Shown here in pieces: positions 46,401-57,386 of a stretch of DNA of 64,000 bases. The stretch covers positions 3,956,812-4,020,811 of the forward strand of contig NC_067491.1 of assembly GCF_947179515.1 (NCBI RefSeq). Reading direction: 5' to 3'. The notes beneath the pieces were generated by a model. It was not told where the DNA came from. It did no database searches and was given only the letters and a program-made list of their open reading frames with translations. The number at the start of each line of letters is the position of its first letter. The first letter of the stretch is position 1. This DNA comes from Apodemus sylvaticus (Eukaryota > Chordata > Mammalia > Rodentia > Muridae). The translations under genes and the position numbers were made by a program.

Positions 46401-47226
46401 GCATATGCTCTAAGATCAAGAATTGACAAATGGGACCTCATAAAATTACAAAGTTTCTGTAAGGGAAAGGACACCGTCAAAAGGACAAAATGGCAACCAA
46501 CAAATTGGGAAAAGTCTTCACCAACCCTACATCCGATAGAGGGCTAATATGCAATATATACAAAGAACTCAAGAAGTTAGACCCCAGGGAACCAAATAAC
46601 CCTATTTAAAAAATGGGGTACAGACCTAAACAAAGAATTTTCGCCTAAAGAAATTCAGATGGCTGAGAAGCACCTTAAGAAATGCTCAACATCATTAGCC
46701 ATTAGGGAAATGCAGATCAAAACAACCCTGAGATTTCACCTCACACCAGTCAGAATGGCTAAGGTTAAAAACTCAGGAGACAGCAGGTGTTGGCGAGGAT
46801 ATGGAGAAGGAGGAACACTCCTTCACTGCTGGTGGGATTGTAAGATGGTACAACCACTCTGGAAATCAGTCTGGCGGTTCCTCAGAAAACTGGGCATGAC
46901 ACTTCCGGAGGAACCTGCTATACCTCTCCTGGGCATATACCCAGAGCATTCTCCAGCATGCAATAAGGACACATGCTCCACTAAGTTCATAGCAGCCTTA
47001 CGTATAATAGCCAGAAGCTAGAAAGAACCCATATATCCCTCAATAGAGGAATGGATACAGAAAATGTGGTATATATACACAATGGAGTACTATTCAGCAA
47101 TTAAAAACAATGAATTCATGAATTTTTAGGCAAATTGATGGAAATGGAAAATATCATCCTAAGCGAGATAAAGCAATCACAAAAGAATACACATGGAATG
47201 CAATCATTGATAAGTGGATATTAATT
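43412..47226 (+). pseudogene. L1 ORF2, broken
   Basis: Endonuclease start MTGSNNHYSLISLNISGLNS and NIYAPNAKAPSFIKE (43,412-44,065), then frameshifts and stops near 44,062, 44,236 and 44,400-44,535. The RT block at 44,684-46,189 is long and nearly clean, with PISLMNINAKILNKILANR, PLPPYLFKIVLE and the catalytic FADDMIVYLSD. The C-terminal cysteine-rich part (CWRGYGEGGTLLHCWWDCK) is at 46,659-47,021. Further breaks lie near 46,186, 46,607 and 47,020. The last about 120 bp differ from the other L1 copies here. Confidence 0.93.
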
Positions 47227-47735
47227 AGTCCTGAAGCTCTGAATACTGAAGATACAATTAGCATATCAAATGATTCCCATGAAGAAGGAAGAAGAGGGCC
47301 CTAATCCTGGAAAGGCTTGATCCAGCATAGTAGAGGAGTACCAGGACAGAGAAAAGGGAGGGGGAAAGACAGGAGAATGGATGGAGAGAAGAGGACTTAT
47401 GGAACATATGGGGGTGGGGACTGGGAAAGGGGAAGGCTTCTAGAATGTAAACAAAGAATATAGAAAATAAATAAAAAAATTTTTTTTAAAAAAAGGAAAA
47501 ATCAGAATTGAAGGAGGATTCTGATGAGGAACTCAAGAAAAGATACAGCAGCTGACCTCCATGATTGGACTGCTTCATTGTACATTATTTTCCTTACTGA
47601 AATCAAGTGTTTGACTTTTTACAAAAGTGAAACTTTACCCGAGAGGAGTTTCCTCTCTCTGGATGGCAATTAATTCACTGTAAGTGTTCTGTAGCCTAAC
47701 TAGTGAGAAATGCTTCAAATAAACCAAGTTTTTAT

Positions 47736-48455
47736 GAGGAACAAAAAGTATGTATGGGTTAATGCAGTGGGGTAGAAAAGTCTAAATGAAGATGAAAAGA
47801 GGTATACCAAAAATTAGGATTTGGGAGAGAGTCAGCCAAAACTCAGGATAGATGAAAAACTGCACACTTCTGTATAAGCTAATAAAAAAAATCCTAATTT
47901 TTATTTCAAATGGAGATATCTTGCTCCTCCCAGAGGCTATAGATTGGGAGGTAGGGTATTCCAGTGCCAGCTGCCTACTTCCCTATGAGCTGTTGCCTAT
48001 AGAGTCCTTATAGCTGCTTATATTATGAATGCTAATTATGTTCCCAAAAAATTGTTTGCACAAGAGGATCTGCACGTAGCTTCTGGGAACCTACTCCTGA
48101 TTGGTTCTGGTGAGTACATAAAGATGCCAGCAGCCAATAGCTGGGGAGGACAGACAGAGGTAGGATTTTAAAGTTTCCTGAGCTTAGGACCAGAGGACAG
48201 AAAGAAGAAATCCAACATGCCAGGAGAGTGTGGAGAGGGGGGAAACATGGGGTAGCGAAGCAAGGAGAGTGCCCTGGGCTCTGGGCCAAGAATCATGGCC
48301 TGGACTAATTGGAGGTAAGAGCAGCCAAGATGGAACATAGAATTTAGAAAGTGGTGACTCAGAATTATCAGTGGGAAGTAGATTCCAGTGGCACAGAAGC
48401 TAGGCAGTCGCCCAGCTATTGTGCTGCTTAAGGTATATTAAAATATAAAGGCTGT
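47736..48455. other. Unassigned sequence, possibly an old LTR-type repeat
   Basis: Moderately GC-rich, no coding signal. The stretch with ggcctggactaattggaggt and ctgcttaaggtatattaaaa before the GT run has the feel of a rodent LTR-type repeat, but I cannot name it. Confidence 0.3.
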
Positions 48456-48457
48456 GC

Positions 48458-48504
<47 letters not shown>

Positions 48505-48520
48505 TGTGTGTGTGTGTGTT
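48456..48520 (+). repeat. (GT)n microsatellite
   Basis: About 60 bp of GT with one GG interruption near 48,498. Confidence 0.97.
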
Positions 48521-49129
48521 TCATTTGGGATCCTAGACAATTGAGGTGAGTATTGAACCCCGAGATGGGATTTAATAATTATTTTAATTAATTCAACAGA
48601 GTCCTCTAGAGGCTCCCAAAACAGTAAAGTCTGCTGCTATAGCTCTTGATACCACACGCTTTGCAAACGGCATGCAGAGAAATCAAGCTGGAACCAAACT
48701 AATCCTCCATTTTGGCTAGTGTTCATAGTCCTCCTAGTCAGACTTCTGGGAAGAAAAATTCATCAACAGCCTTTCTAGACTATAAACCCAAAACGCAACT
48801 ATTCTGTGAGATGGGCAAGATGTTCCCACAGCTGCAATACTGCTGTGACTGTTTTTAAGGTAATCAACTATTTTCTAATTCTAGCTGAGATGCTGTGGTA
48901 GGGGATACATACTTAATCAACAAAAGCTTACAGTTAAGGTGTCACAACTCCTAGGAGGGATTTGCTACTGATGTTTTACTAAATGCGCATATGACCAAGC
49001 TGTCTTCTAAGTGTGTAATTTTATACTCTTATCCTTGATTACAGAAGCTTCTTTTTGAGGTGAGTGGTGGGTAATACAAAGATTTACAATTAAACAGAGT
49101 GCTAAAAATAAATGATTTTTGAGTCCTTA
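48521..49129. other. Intergenic, nothing recognised
   Basis: No frame, SINE or LINE that I can support. Confidence 0.4.
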
Positions 49130-49352
49130 AGAGTAAATAGTATGGATCTAGAGAGATGGCTCAGTGGTTAAAAGCACCAGCTGTTCTTCCAAATGTCCTG
49201 AGTTCAAATCCCAGCAATCACATGGTAAGTCTCACAACCATCTGTAAGGAGATCTGATGCCCTCTTCTGGAGTGTCTGAAGACAGCTACAGTGTACTTAC
49301 ATATAATAAATAAATAAATATAAAAAAGAAAAAGAAAAAAGAGTAAATAGTA
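49130..49352 (+). repeat. B2 SINE with target-site duplication
   Basis: tctagagagatggctcagtg head, ccctcttctggagtgtctga, ATAAATAAATA tail. agagtaaatagta is perfect at 49,130-49,142 and 49,340-49,352. Confidence 0.95.
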
Positions 49353-49485
49353 CACATGTATTACCTCCTACACAGGGAACAACACAGAAGAAGGGACAGA
49401 AAGACTGTAGCAGCTGTAACATGAAAGGAATTCTGTGGAGCGCGGTCTTCTGGTTCCGGCATGACTGTTGTGCATGAACACAGAG

Positions 49486-50172
49486 CAGTGGCAGCTGGTT
49501 TTGTATGTCAACTTGACACAGGCTGGAGTTATCACAGAGAATGTAGCTTCAGTTGGGGAAGTGCCTCCATGAGATCCAGCTGTGGAGCATCTTCTCAATT
49601 AGTGATCAAGTGGGGAGGGCCCCTTGTGAGTGGTACTACCTCTGGGCTGGTATTCTTGGTTTCTATAAGAGAGCAGGCTAAGGCACAAATAGCATAACAA
49701 ATGACTCCCATGAAGAAGTATGGAGAGGGTCCTGATCCTGGAAAGGACTGACCTAGCGTTGGAGGGGAGTATCAGGACAGAGAAAAAGGAGAGAGGTGAT
49801 TGGAGAATGGGTGGAGAGAAGAAGGTTTATGGGACATATGGGGATGGGGGATCTGGGAAAGGGGAAATCATTTGGAATGTAAACAAAGAATATAGAAAAT
49901 AAAAATATTTAAAAAAAAGAAAAATGCAAATTCAGAACAAAGAGAGAGAGAGAGAGGGCAGGCTGAGCAAGTCAGGGGAAGCAAACCAGTAAGAAACATC
50001 CCTCCATGGCCTCTGCATCAGCTCCTGCTTCCTGACCTGCTTGAGTCCCAGTCCTGACTTCCTTTAGTGATGAACAGCAATGCAGAAGTGTAAGCTGAAT
50101 AAACCTTTTCCTCCCCAACTTGCTTCTTGGTCATGATGTTTGTGCAGGAATAGAAACCCTGACTAAGACACT
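49486..50172 (+). repeat. Rodent LTR-like repeat interrupted by an L1 3' end
   Basis: Left part (tggttttgtatgtcaacttg ... ttctataagagagcaggct) and right part (aggctgagcaagtcagggga ... gctgaataaaccttttcc ... ctgactaagaca) form one element of the family seen at 21,052 and 50,366. AATAAA at about 50,098 lies 60-70 bp before the end, as in an LTR. Confidence 0.6.
49681..49955 (+). mobile_element. 5'-truncated L1 3' end
   Basis: gactcccatgaagaagtatg ... tttggaatgtaaacaaagaa then an A-rich tail. It has the same 3'UTR type as the L1 at 41,710-47,495. Flanked by gagagcaggct at about 49,670 and gagagggcaggct at about 49,953, an imperfect target duplication. Confidence 0.85.
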
Positions 50173-50365
50173 ATACAAGACTCACCAAAAATCCGAAAGA
50201 TATGAAACTAGACAGGAAACATTGAGGAGGAAGTAGGAGGTCAGTAGTAGTGTGATGAGGTAATGTTTTAAGAGATGAATATGATCACAGTGCATTGTGT
50301 ATGTATGAAAGTCACAAAGATTGAAAAATAAAAGAAAGAAAACAATATCATGAAAAACCTTGGAC

Positions 50366-51236
50366 TGGCTGGTTTTGTGTGTCAACTTGACACAAGCTGG
50401 AGTTATCACAAAGAAAGGAGCTTCCCTTGAGGAAATGCCTCCTTGAGATCCACCTGTAAGGCATTTTCTCAATTAGTGATCAAGGGGGGAGGGCCCAGCC
50501 CGTTGTTGATGGTGCCATCCCTGGGCTGGTGCTCCTGGGTTCTATAAAACAGGCTGAACATGAAATAGAGAGCAAGCTAGAAAGCAGCCCCCCTCCATGG
50601 CCTCTGCATCAGCTCCTGCCTCCATGTTCCTGCCCTGTGTGAGTTCCTGTCCTGACTGCCTTTTGTTGGATTCCATAGCTGCCTGCAGCTGTTAGGAACT
50701 GGGTTGCTGGAATAGAAGCTGAGGGATGGATGGGGAAGGGGCGAAAAGAAAGGAGGACCAAGACAATATTCACTGATCAAGGCCGGAAACGTTAATGGCG
50801 GTCAGACCTTTTAACAGTTTGGGCAAACCCTTCCCCCCCAGACTCTGGGCTGAGTTCCGGTGGAAGTTGTCTAGCTTCTCTTGGAGGTCCTTGTCTTGAC
50901 TGCTCTGGCAGCTGGGTGAGTCACCTGCTTAATTCAGGAATTCCTAGACCTGGAGGAACAAAGAGTTTAACCTTCACTGAGCTTCTCCACCCTAGGATAA
51001 AAATTCCTGCTTTAACCTACTTCCCTATTATGTCCTAACTGCAGATTCCTGCCTGAAACCAGGGATTGTCTTGGACCAATGTCAAACTCCAACCAAGTGC
51101 ATGACTGCCCCAATATGGCTCTGTACAGCCTTTGGGGATGAAAAGCAATGTGGAAGTGTAAGCTGAATAAACCCTTTCCTCCCCAACTTGCTTCTTTGTC
51201 ATGATGTTTGTGCAGGAATAGAAACCCTAGGACAAA
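50366..51236 (+). repeat. Rodent LTR-like repeat hosting a solo LTR
   Basis: Same family as the previous repeat: tggctggttttgtgtgtcaa at left, ctgaataaaccctttcctcc and gtttgtgcaggaatagaaac at right. It is split at a gccttt site by a 464-bp element. Confidence 0.65.
50664..51127. mobile_element. Solo LTR of an endogenous retrovirus-type element
   Basis: Begins tgttggattcc and ends ctctgtaca (TG...CA), and is flanked by the perfect 6-bp repeat gccttt at 50,658-50,663 and 51,128-51,133, the duplication length typical of ERVK-type integration. No coding sequence remains. Family and orientation not determined. Confidence 0.8.
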
Positions 51237-51516
51237 CCTTATAAAAGTTATCCCTTTCTCAATGTTATAAGGCTACCATTGAATTCTTTTGTTGTTGTTT
51301 TTAAAATATCGTTATTTTTTTCATGTTTTAAGTAATGTTTATTCATTTTGTTTTCTACTAAAAAATGAACAGACTTTATCTTTTTATGTTCATTTAATAA
51401 CATGTCCATTATTTTTATGATTGGTGTATATATATACATATATATTGTGTTGGATACAATAAGAAATAAAAATTAAAAAAACAATCCACTTAACAAGCAA
51501 TAGTCATCTCAGAGTT
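51237..51516. other. AT-rich spacer
   Basis: Nothing recognised. Confidence 0.4.
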
Positions 51517-51830
51517 TTTTTATTAGATATTTGCTTTATTTACATTTCAAATGTTATCCCCTTTCCTCGTTACCCATCCAAAAATTGCCTATCCCATCCC
51601 CCTCCTGCTGCTTACCAATTCCTGGATGTTTTTAGCTCGTTTGTCAAAGATCAAGTGACCATAGGTGTGTGGGTTCATTTCTGGGTCTTCAGTTCTATTC
51701 CATTGATCTTCCTGCCTGTCTCTGTATTAATACCATACAGTTTTTATCACTATTGCTCTGTAATATAGCTTGAGGTCAGGCATGGTGATTCCCCCTGAAG
51801 TTTTTATTGTTGAGAATCGTTTTTGCAATG
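51517..51830 (-). mobile_element. L1 fragment with internal deletion
   Basis: Minus strand. 51,517-51,620 is 3'UTR end (tttacatttcaaatgttatc); at about 51,621 it jumps into ORF2 sequence (gtcaaagatcaagtgaccat, equivalent to 46,140 in the longer L1) up to about 51,815. About 1 kb between is missing. Confidence 0.75.
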
Positions 51831-52726
51831 AATAGACTAATCGTTTTTTCAATCCAATCTGTTTATCTTCATTTTTACTGAAAAATTTAGACCATTAAAA
51901 TTAAAGTTATAGTGCAAAAATATTGATGCAAATGTAAAGGTATTACAGGTCATTTTACTGATTTGGGGTGTTTTGTGTCTATAACTGCTCTTTCAGTGTG
52001 ACCTATTCTTCTCTGAAGAATGCTGAATGTTCATATTTCTTTCCAGTGTCAAGGATTCCTTTGGGTATCCTCTTTAATGCTAGTTTAGTGGTGATGAATT
52101 TCTTCTGATTTTTTTTTATTTTATGTATGTGAGTACTCTGTATCTGTCTTCAGACACACCAGAAAAGGGCATTGGATCCCATTATAGATGGCCGCGAGCC
52201 ACCATGTGGTTTCTGGGAATCGAACTCAGGACCTCTTGAAAAGCAATCAGTGAGTGCTCTTAATGGCCGAGCCACCTCTCCAGCCCTCTTCTGCTTATTT
52301 TTATCAAGGGAAGTTTTTTCTCTTTTAATTATAACAGGTAGTTTTGCTGGACATAGTAATCTCTGTTGGCATTTATTGTCTTTCAATAATAGAATACATT
52401 GCTTCTGGTTTTTGTGGTTTCTGTTAAGAAATTTGCTATAGTTCTGATGTGTTTGCCTTCATGTGTGACTTGTTCTTCTGTCTCACAGCTTTCTTATTTT
52501 AATTCTCTAGGTTTAAGGCTTTGGCTGTAATATGGTATGAGATTCTTGTCTGATATTGTCTATTTGGTGTTTAAATGCTTTCTGAACCTATGTGATTGTT
52601 CCTTTACATTTAGAGAGGTTTCTGCTATGGTTTTATTAAGTACATTGTTTATGCCTTTAACATGTTCTTCTCCTTTTATTCCCATAATTTAAAATGCTGA
52701 TCATTTCATGATGTCCTATAGAATTC

Positions 52727-52761
<35 letters not shown>

Positions 52762-52876
52762 CACATGTTGATATTTTTTATTATTGTATCTTTTTTATTC
52801 CTGGTGGAATTTTTTTAGGGTCTATTGGGTATAAAGTAATATCTCGATGGGTCCAATCTTATTCATAAGTTATACA
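51831..52876 (-). mobile_element. Old L1 remnant (ORF1 region) with B2 and (TA)n
   Basis: Minus-strand sequence resembling the ORF1-ORF2 junction and ORF1 3' half of an old L1 (tagttttgctggacatagta near 52,340; taagaaatttgctatagttc near 52,424). Interrupted by a B2 and, at about 52,727-52,765, by a TA-rich run. Confidence 0.55.
52101..52293 (-). repeat. B2 SINE in old L1
   Basis: Minus-strand B2 from an A-rich tail (poly T at 52,109) to the head ccgagccacctctccagccc ending at 52,286. tcttctg flanks it at 52,101-52,107 and 52,287-52,293. Confidence 0.92.
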
Positions 52877-53405
52877 TGTACCTTGCTATTTTTCCAATCT
52901 TGTGTATGCAGACATTTTTAGGAGAGACCGTTGCACAGCAGACATCCTGGTATTCTGACTCTTACAGTCTTTTTGCTCCATCTCCATGATGTTCTAGAGA
53001 TCTGAGAACTGTGACATAGATTTTCCTATTTAAGGAAATTAGATATCTTGCTTAGTGCTGGAAGTTCAATAACCACTCAGTCTCAGCATTTAGCCAGCTA
53101 CAAGTCTGCCTTCACTACCTTCCAGTGCAAACAAGTTAAGTGAAGCTACCATCCCTTATTAAAAAGGGCTTTTTACAGCAAATGGAGACCATCACAGAAA
53201 ACTGCAACAGGACATAATGCAAGGGTAACAGACTATGGGGAGACCAGGCCCAGTGGAAAATCTACATCACAGTTCTCTCATCTCTAGAGCATCTTGGAAG
53301 ATGAAGCAAAAAGACTATAAGAGTCAGAATACCAGAATGTCTGCTCTGCAACAGTCTCTCCTAAAAATGTCTGCATGCACAAGATTTGGAAAATAGCAAT
53401 ATCAA
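52877..53405. repeat. Inverted repeat of L1 3'UTR sequence
   Basis: 52,877-53,013 on the minus strand matches 53,268-53,405 on the plus strand (shared agagtcagaataccag and gtctctcctaaaaatgtctg), arms about 135 bp and about 85-90% alike by eye, with a 255-bp loop. Confidence 0.85.
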
Positions 53406-53590
53406 TGGACATGCTCCTATGGAAGGGGGGAAATTTCATGGGGTCCCACCTATCAACAAAGAACTGCAGGCCACTAATGACTGCTGGGAGAATTAACCAC
53501 TTCAAGGGATGACCTCTCTTATTGGTTAGCCATTGTAGAGTCATCAGCCTTTAAAACAGATACACGCAAACAACAAAAACAGACTCAAGA

Positions 53591-53624
<34 letters not shown>

Positions 53625-53770
53625 ATACGTCTATATATATATAAAAAAATAATCAAAGAAAAAGAGGCTATCTACTTGAGCAGGATATGGAAGAGGTTCA
53701 AATGAAGGTATCTGGGATGGGATAGAAGGAAGAAAGGAAAAGGGAAAATTATTCTATTTCAATTAAAATC
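53014..53770 (+). repeat. Old L1 (Lx-like) 3'UTR
   Basis: Sense L1 3'UTR with ccactaatgactgctgggag and ttggttagccattgtagagt, phrases typical of Lx elements; (TG)n at 53,595-53,621. Ends near a purine-rich stretch at 53,770. Confidence 0.7.
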
Positions 53771-54000
53771 TTATCAAAAATAATTTACAACATATAATTA
53801 ACAATAAGTGTAGTGTAAAATATAATGGAATTAAATGAGATTTTTTTCAGTCACATCGATTGATTTTTTTTTCCCTTGGTAGAATGGGTTTTGAACATTG
53901 TAAGATTTTGCATGTAGAGTCTACAATTGGCAGGGAAGACATAGTTTGCAGTTCTAGTTCAAATCAGTAAAAGTAAATCTGGGTTATGTGTTGCTCCGGT
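53771..54000. other. AT-rich spacer
   Basis: Nothing recognised. Confidence 0.4.
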
Positions 54001-54710
54001 GGCATTTAGACCAATCACCTTTGGAAGTGATTTTCCCACACAACTACACAACTGCACAACTGCGGTTCAACTTCCTCTTTAATGGTCTATCTGGTTCAGT
54101 AGCTCGGTATTAGGGAAAGCAGGATGATATTCTGGTTGTACTTTCCTCCTGGCCTTGGCAGGGAAATTTGAGGGCAAGGCTATCTCAGCCCTCAGATTCA
54201 CAATTCAGTCCCCTCACTCTCTCCCCTAAGTATATACAGCCATTGGTTCACCCAGCTTTGAGCTCTCAGAACCTCTCTCCCTATGGTATTCAACTGTGAG
54301 TTGTTGGGGGTGGGGGGACCCTTCCTGTGCATTACTGCCAACCTCACCCACCATCCTTATGAGAGAGCTTACACCACCTCCCAGGTGGCCATTGGCCCAA
54401 GGGCTCAAGTCCCTGCTTTAGCTCTTCTCAGTGCTGGTGTGAGTGGAGAGCACAGGGTGTAAGTCAACGTCAGACAGTTCCTACTGACATTAACAAAAGG
54501 TGTTCTGCTTCAGTGTTCAACTCCCAGGTGTCCCCACCAATTATGTGTCTAGTCCTTGGTTGTCCAACTAATTATTAAGGCAAGGATTTCCTGCAGTTTG
54601 GTCTAACCTACTCCAAGCCACTGGTGGCAGCTAGGCACTGTACACAGCCTCTCTCACCTGTTTTCTCAAAAAAAAAATCTCAGCTGGTATTAATAAATTC
54701 AGTGATAACT
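54001..54710. other. Unassigned block, richer in GC than its surroundings
   Basis: About 700 bp with many ccca/tggg words (for example ctcaactcccaggtgtccccac near 54,517), ending in an A-run at 54,669. It could be an old retroelement 5' or LTR region. The 60-residue minus-strand frame at 54,226 has no recognisable protein features. Confidence 0.35.
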
Positions 54711-55757
54711 CTCACTTCTTTAAGGAATAAAAACGGCCGAATTTCATCCATTCTGCCTGTTTTCTTTCATCAAGTCTAATGGATGAGGCTGCTGAATGCT
54801 GTTTTACCTAGAGGTATTTCAGTGTTTTTAAATAGTATTTATAAGCATTTTGATACAACTGTAGAACAAACCACTACAATAAAAACAATAAAATATGTGA
54901 TTTTATGTATTTCTCCATTTTCCTTAACTAATTAAAATTTATCAAATATTATAAATGATTCACATAACAAGCGTTAGATAAGAAATGTGGTTTTTATTAG
55001 ATCTCCCCTTAGGTTTCATTTCAGATTATGTATTATGTCTAAGCCTGTAGATTAGAGGATAATCAGATACTTCTGTAGCCTTGATGCACTCTATCTAATG
55101 CTGTTTTCTTCTGTCTCCAAAGACACTGTCTCTAAAGAAGCACAATGCAGCATACTTTTTAAAACCTGAAATTGGCTTACTCAGAAGATTCATTAGTAGT
55201 TTATATCACCAGGGATTATGTTTCTTTAGTTAGTTGCATTTTTACCAAATAAGCAAATGTTTAACTGGAAGAACCAGATGCTCATTGCTATGAGAAGTCA
55301 GAATAACGAGTATCATAGTGGAGATGATTCCTCAGATCCTGCAGACTTCATATCAGTGATTTGTTGGATTGTTTTTACAGGAAGAAAGCTAAAACAGTAT
55401 AATATGGAAGAGCAAGAAACTGGATATTCAATTCAATTTTCATTTTAATTTTGGAATTTTAAGACTTCAAATTTCAACAACCAATAATATCATCAGCAGT
55501 TATAATGGTAAACACAATAAATTTTCTTGTCTTTATTATATTTATCTTGCTTGATCTCAGTTTTTTATACCCTAGAAAAAAATTCTCTTAAAATGAGAAA
55601 TAAATAAAAGTGATAATTTCTATATTTTATAAAGCATTCTCTTTATTTATACAATATGGTTTCTTTGCATATATAAATATAATTTGGGGAGATTTTTACA
55701 TGTAACAATATGTTGACATTTAAGAGTTAAACTCAGTTGGTGATACATGCCTATAAT
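54711..55757. other. AT-rich intergenic sequence
   Basis: No frame or repeat I can support; the 63-residue frame at 55,257-55,448 shows no family resemblance. 55,733-55,768 is a B1-like scrap. Confidence 0.4.
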
Positions 55758-55772
55758 CTCAGCACATGAAGG

Positions 55773-55933
55773 GTTCACAGTGCCAGGTGGTGGTGGCAGC
55801 GGCACACGCCTTTAATCCCAGCACTTGGAAAGCAGGTGGATTTCTGAGTTTGAGGCCAGCCTGGTCTACAGAGTGAGTTCTAGGACTGGCTACACAGAGA
55901 AACCCTGTCTCGGAAAAAAAAAAAAGTTCATAG
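55773..55933 (+). repeat. B1 SINE
   Basis: gccaggtggtggtggcagcg, tcccagcacttggaaagcag and gaaaccctgtctcggaaaaa. Flanked by gttca[c/t]ag at 55,773-55,780 and 55,926-55,933. Confidence 0.94.
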
Positions 55934-56344
55934 AATAAATAAATGTTAAAATTGATGGCTATTGAGAAATCTTTCACCTTTATTGAGAAACTCAAATCAA
56001 AGAATAATAAGATCTCTGTGCATGTGACTGGGTAAACACCTGCCCCCCACAAAGAATGACAAATTGGTGAACAGTAAATTACCTCATTAGAAATCTCCCT
56101 CCTCATTTCATTTTGAAAATAGAATAAACAAAATCAGCTAGCTACCTCAATGGCACTGACTATTAAGGACTCGTAGTGACAATGGTAATCTTTTACTCAG
56201 TGGCATGATCTCTGTCACCTTTGAGACTAGAGGCAGAGTAGGAAGAATGAACTTTTGAAAGCATCCAAGAAAAGGAAGGCAATTCCTCTGTTGTGACCTA
56301 TAAAGATAAAAAGAGCAATATGTCGGTCTCTTTAAAAATCAATG
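55934..56344. other. Intergenic, nothing recognised
   Basis: No supported feature. Confidence 0.4.
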
Positions 56345-56455
56345 TAGTCATTTGTGGTGAAACATGTGTATAATCCCGGCAGGAGACTGAAACTGGAGGA
56401 TTGGGGGTTAGAAGTCATCCAGGACTATACATAGCAAGATCCTGTCTGAAAACAA
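56345..56455 (+). repeat. Old B1-related SINE fragment
   Basis: gtgtataatcccggcaggag and agcaagatcctgtctgaaaa keep the B1/7SL-derived framework, much diverged. Confidence 0.6.
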
Positions 56456-57236
56456 TTTTAACTAAAACATATAACCAAAACTATACTTAGCCATCAGTTC
56501 AACTTCATACAAAATGTAAAGAAAGTCAGTATGAAAACGCTTTGCATTAGATATCTGACTAGAAAACATGCAATAGATCAATACATTTTTCAAGCATTTG
56601 TTAGGCAACCAGTTGTAAGTGGGATTGTCTAAGTATTGTCAAGTTTAATAATAAAAGGGGATCCACATTCTAAGATTTGATTCTTAAATGAGTGTTCTTT
56701 GTGTATTAATAATGGGTAATGTTTTTTGCTTGTTGCAGAGACAGGAGTTTCTAGGATCACAACTCTTAGATGCAAGAAACTCTCTGGTCAATGGTCTAAA
56801 ACAAACAAAAAAACAAATTGACTCTCACAACCTCATAATTTGTAGAAAAGCCATTGTTTCTAACTGGATATGCAAATGTCCATTTCAAATTAATTAATAC
56901 CATTTACTTATGCAAATGTCCTCCACTGTGTCAGAATATTTTCTCTTAATATTGGATTAGTCATTTTCTTTATTCTTTTATTCCATGTTTTATCTTGAGG
57001 TTAAGGCTATCTACATAGGAAAAGTGGATTCAAATGTAATTTGATGTGGTAAAGAATCATCACAGATGGCATCTTTGAAATTTATTTTTCAAGTATTTTT
57101 TGAGAGAATGTGTGTTGTCTGCATAATTATATCATGCTTTAAAGCCTTCTCTGCTATGAACTACCCTGAATTATCAAGTGATCACTAAGGGACAGAGAAA
57201 CCCAATAAGGAGGCAGTATCATGGGAGCAACTACAG
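56456..57236. other. Intergenic upstream of OR 4
   Basis: AT-rich, no gene. It could hold 5' exons of OR 4, but no paralogous copy is available to test conservation. Confidence 0.4.
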
Positions 57237-57249
57237 AAGTGTGTGTGTT

Positions 57250-57301
<52 letters not shown>

Positions 57302-57350
57302 TGCACGAGTACATAGATCTCTGTGTGTGTATGTGTGTGTGTGTGTATGT

Positions 57351-57386
<36 letters not shown>

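Larger units (their letters stand above)
41710..47495 (+). mobile_element. Near-full-length L1 inserted in Rpap3 pseudogene
   Basis: Short GC-rich 5'UTR (41,710-41,930, about one promoter unit), ORF1 from 41,931, ORF2 from 43,412 to about 47,226, 3'UTR and A-rich tail to 47,495; target-site duplication of 10 bp. ORF1 and ORF2 sequence is close to the L1 at 1174-7101, but the 3'UTR (tctagaatgtaaacaaagaa) is of another type. ORFs are broken and a B2 sits in ORF1, so it is inactive. Confidence 0.94.
40620..47735 (+). pseudogene. Rpap3-ps: Rpap3 processed pseudogene, split by an L1
   Basis: RPAP3 is a TPR co-chaperone of the R2TP complex used in RNA polymerase II and box C/D assembly. 40,620-41,709 decodes, with several frameshifts, as its C-terminal half: second TPR region (ISEAKQDFETVLLLEPGNKQ, then IKKELIEKGHWDDVFLDSTQ at 40,878-41,030), linker (PRAKVLKIEAVSGTSAPQAQ), and the C-terminal RPAP3 domain (VLPPVPANSFQL, EPSLYPKLFQKNQDPHVFNQ, EKEKPVLIFEVLERYSHLRF, AVMFMSGPER). 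After the L1 it resumes at 47,506 with LKEDSDEELKKRYSS, a stop at 47,553-47,555, and about 180 bp of 3'UTR with AATAAA near 47,722. No introns, so a retrocopy; 5'-truncated. The symbol is a description, not an official name. Confidence 0.93.
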
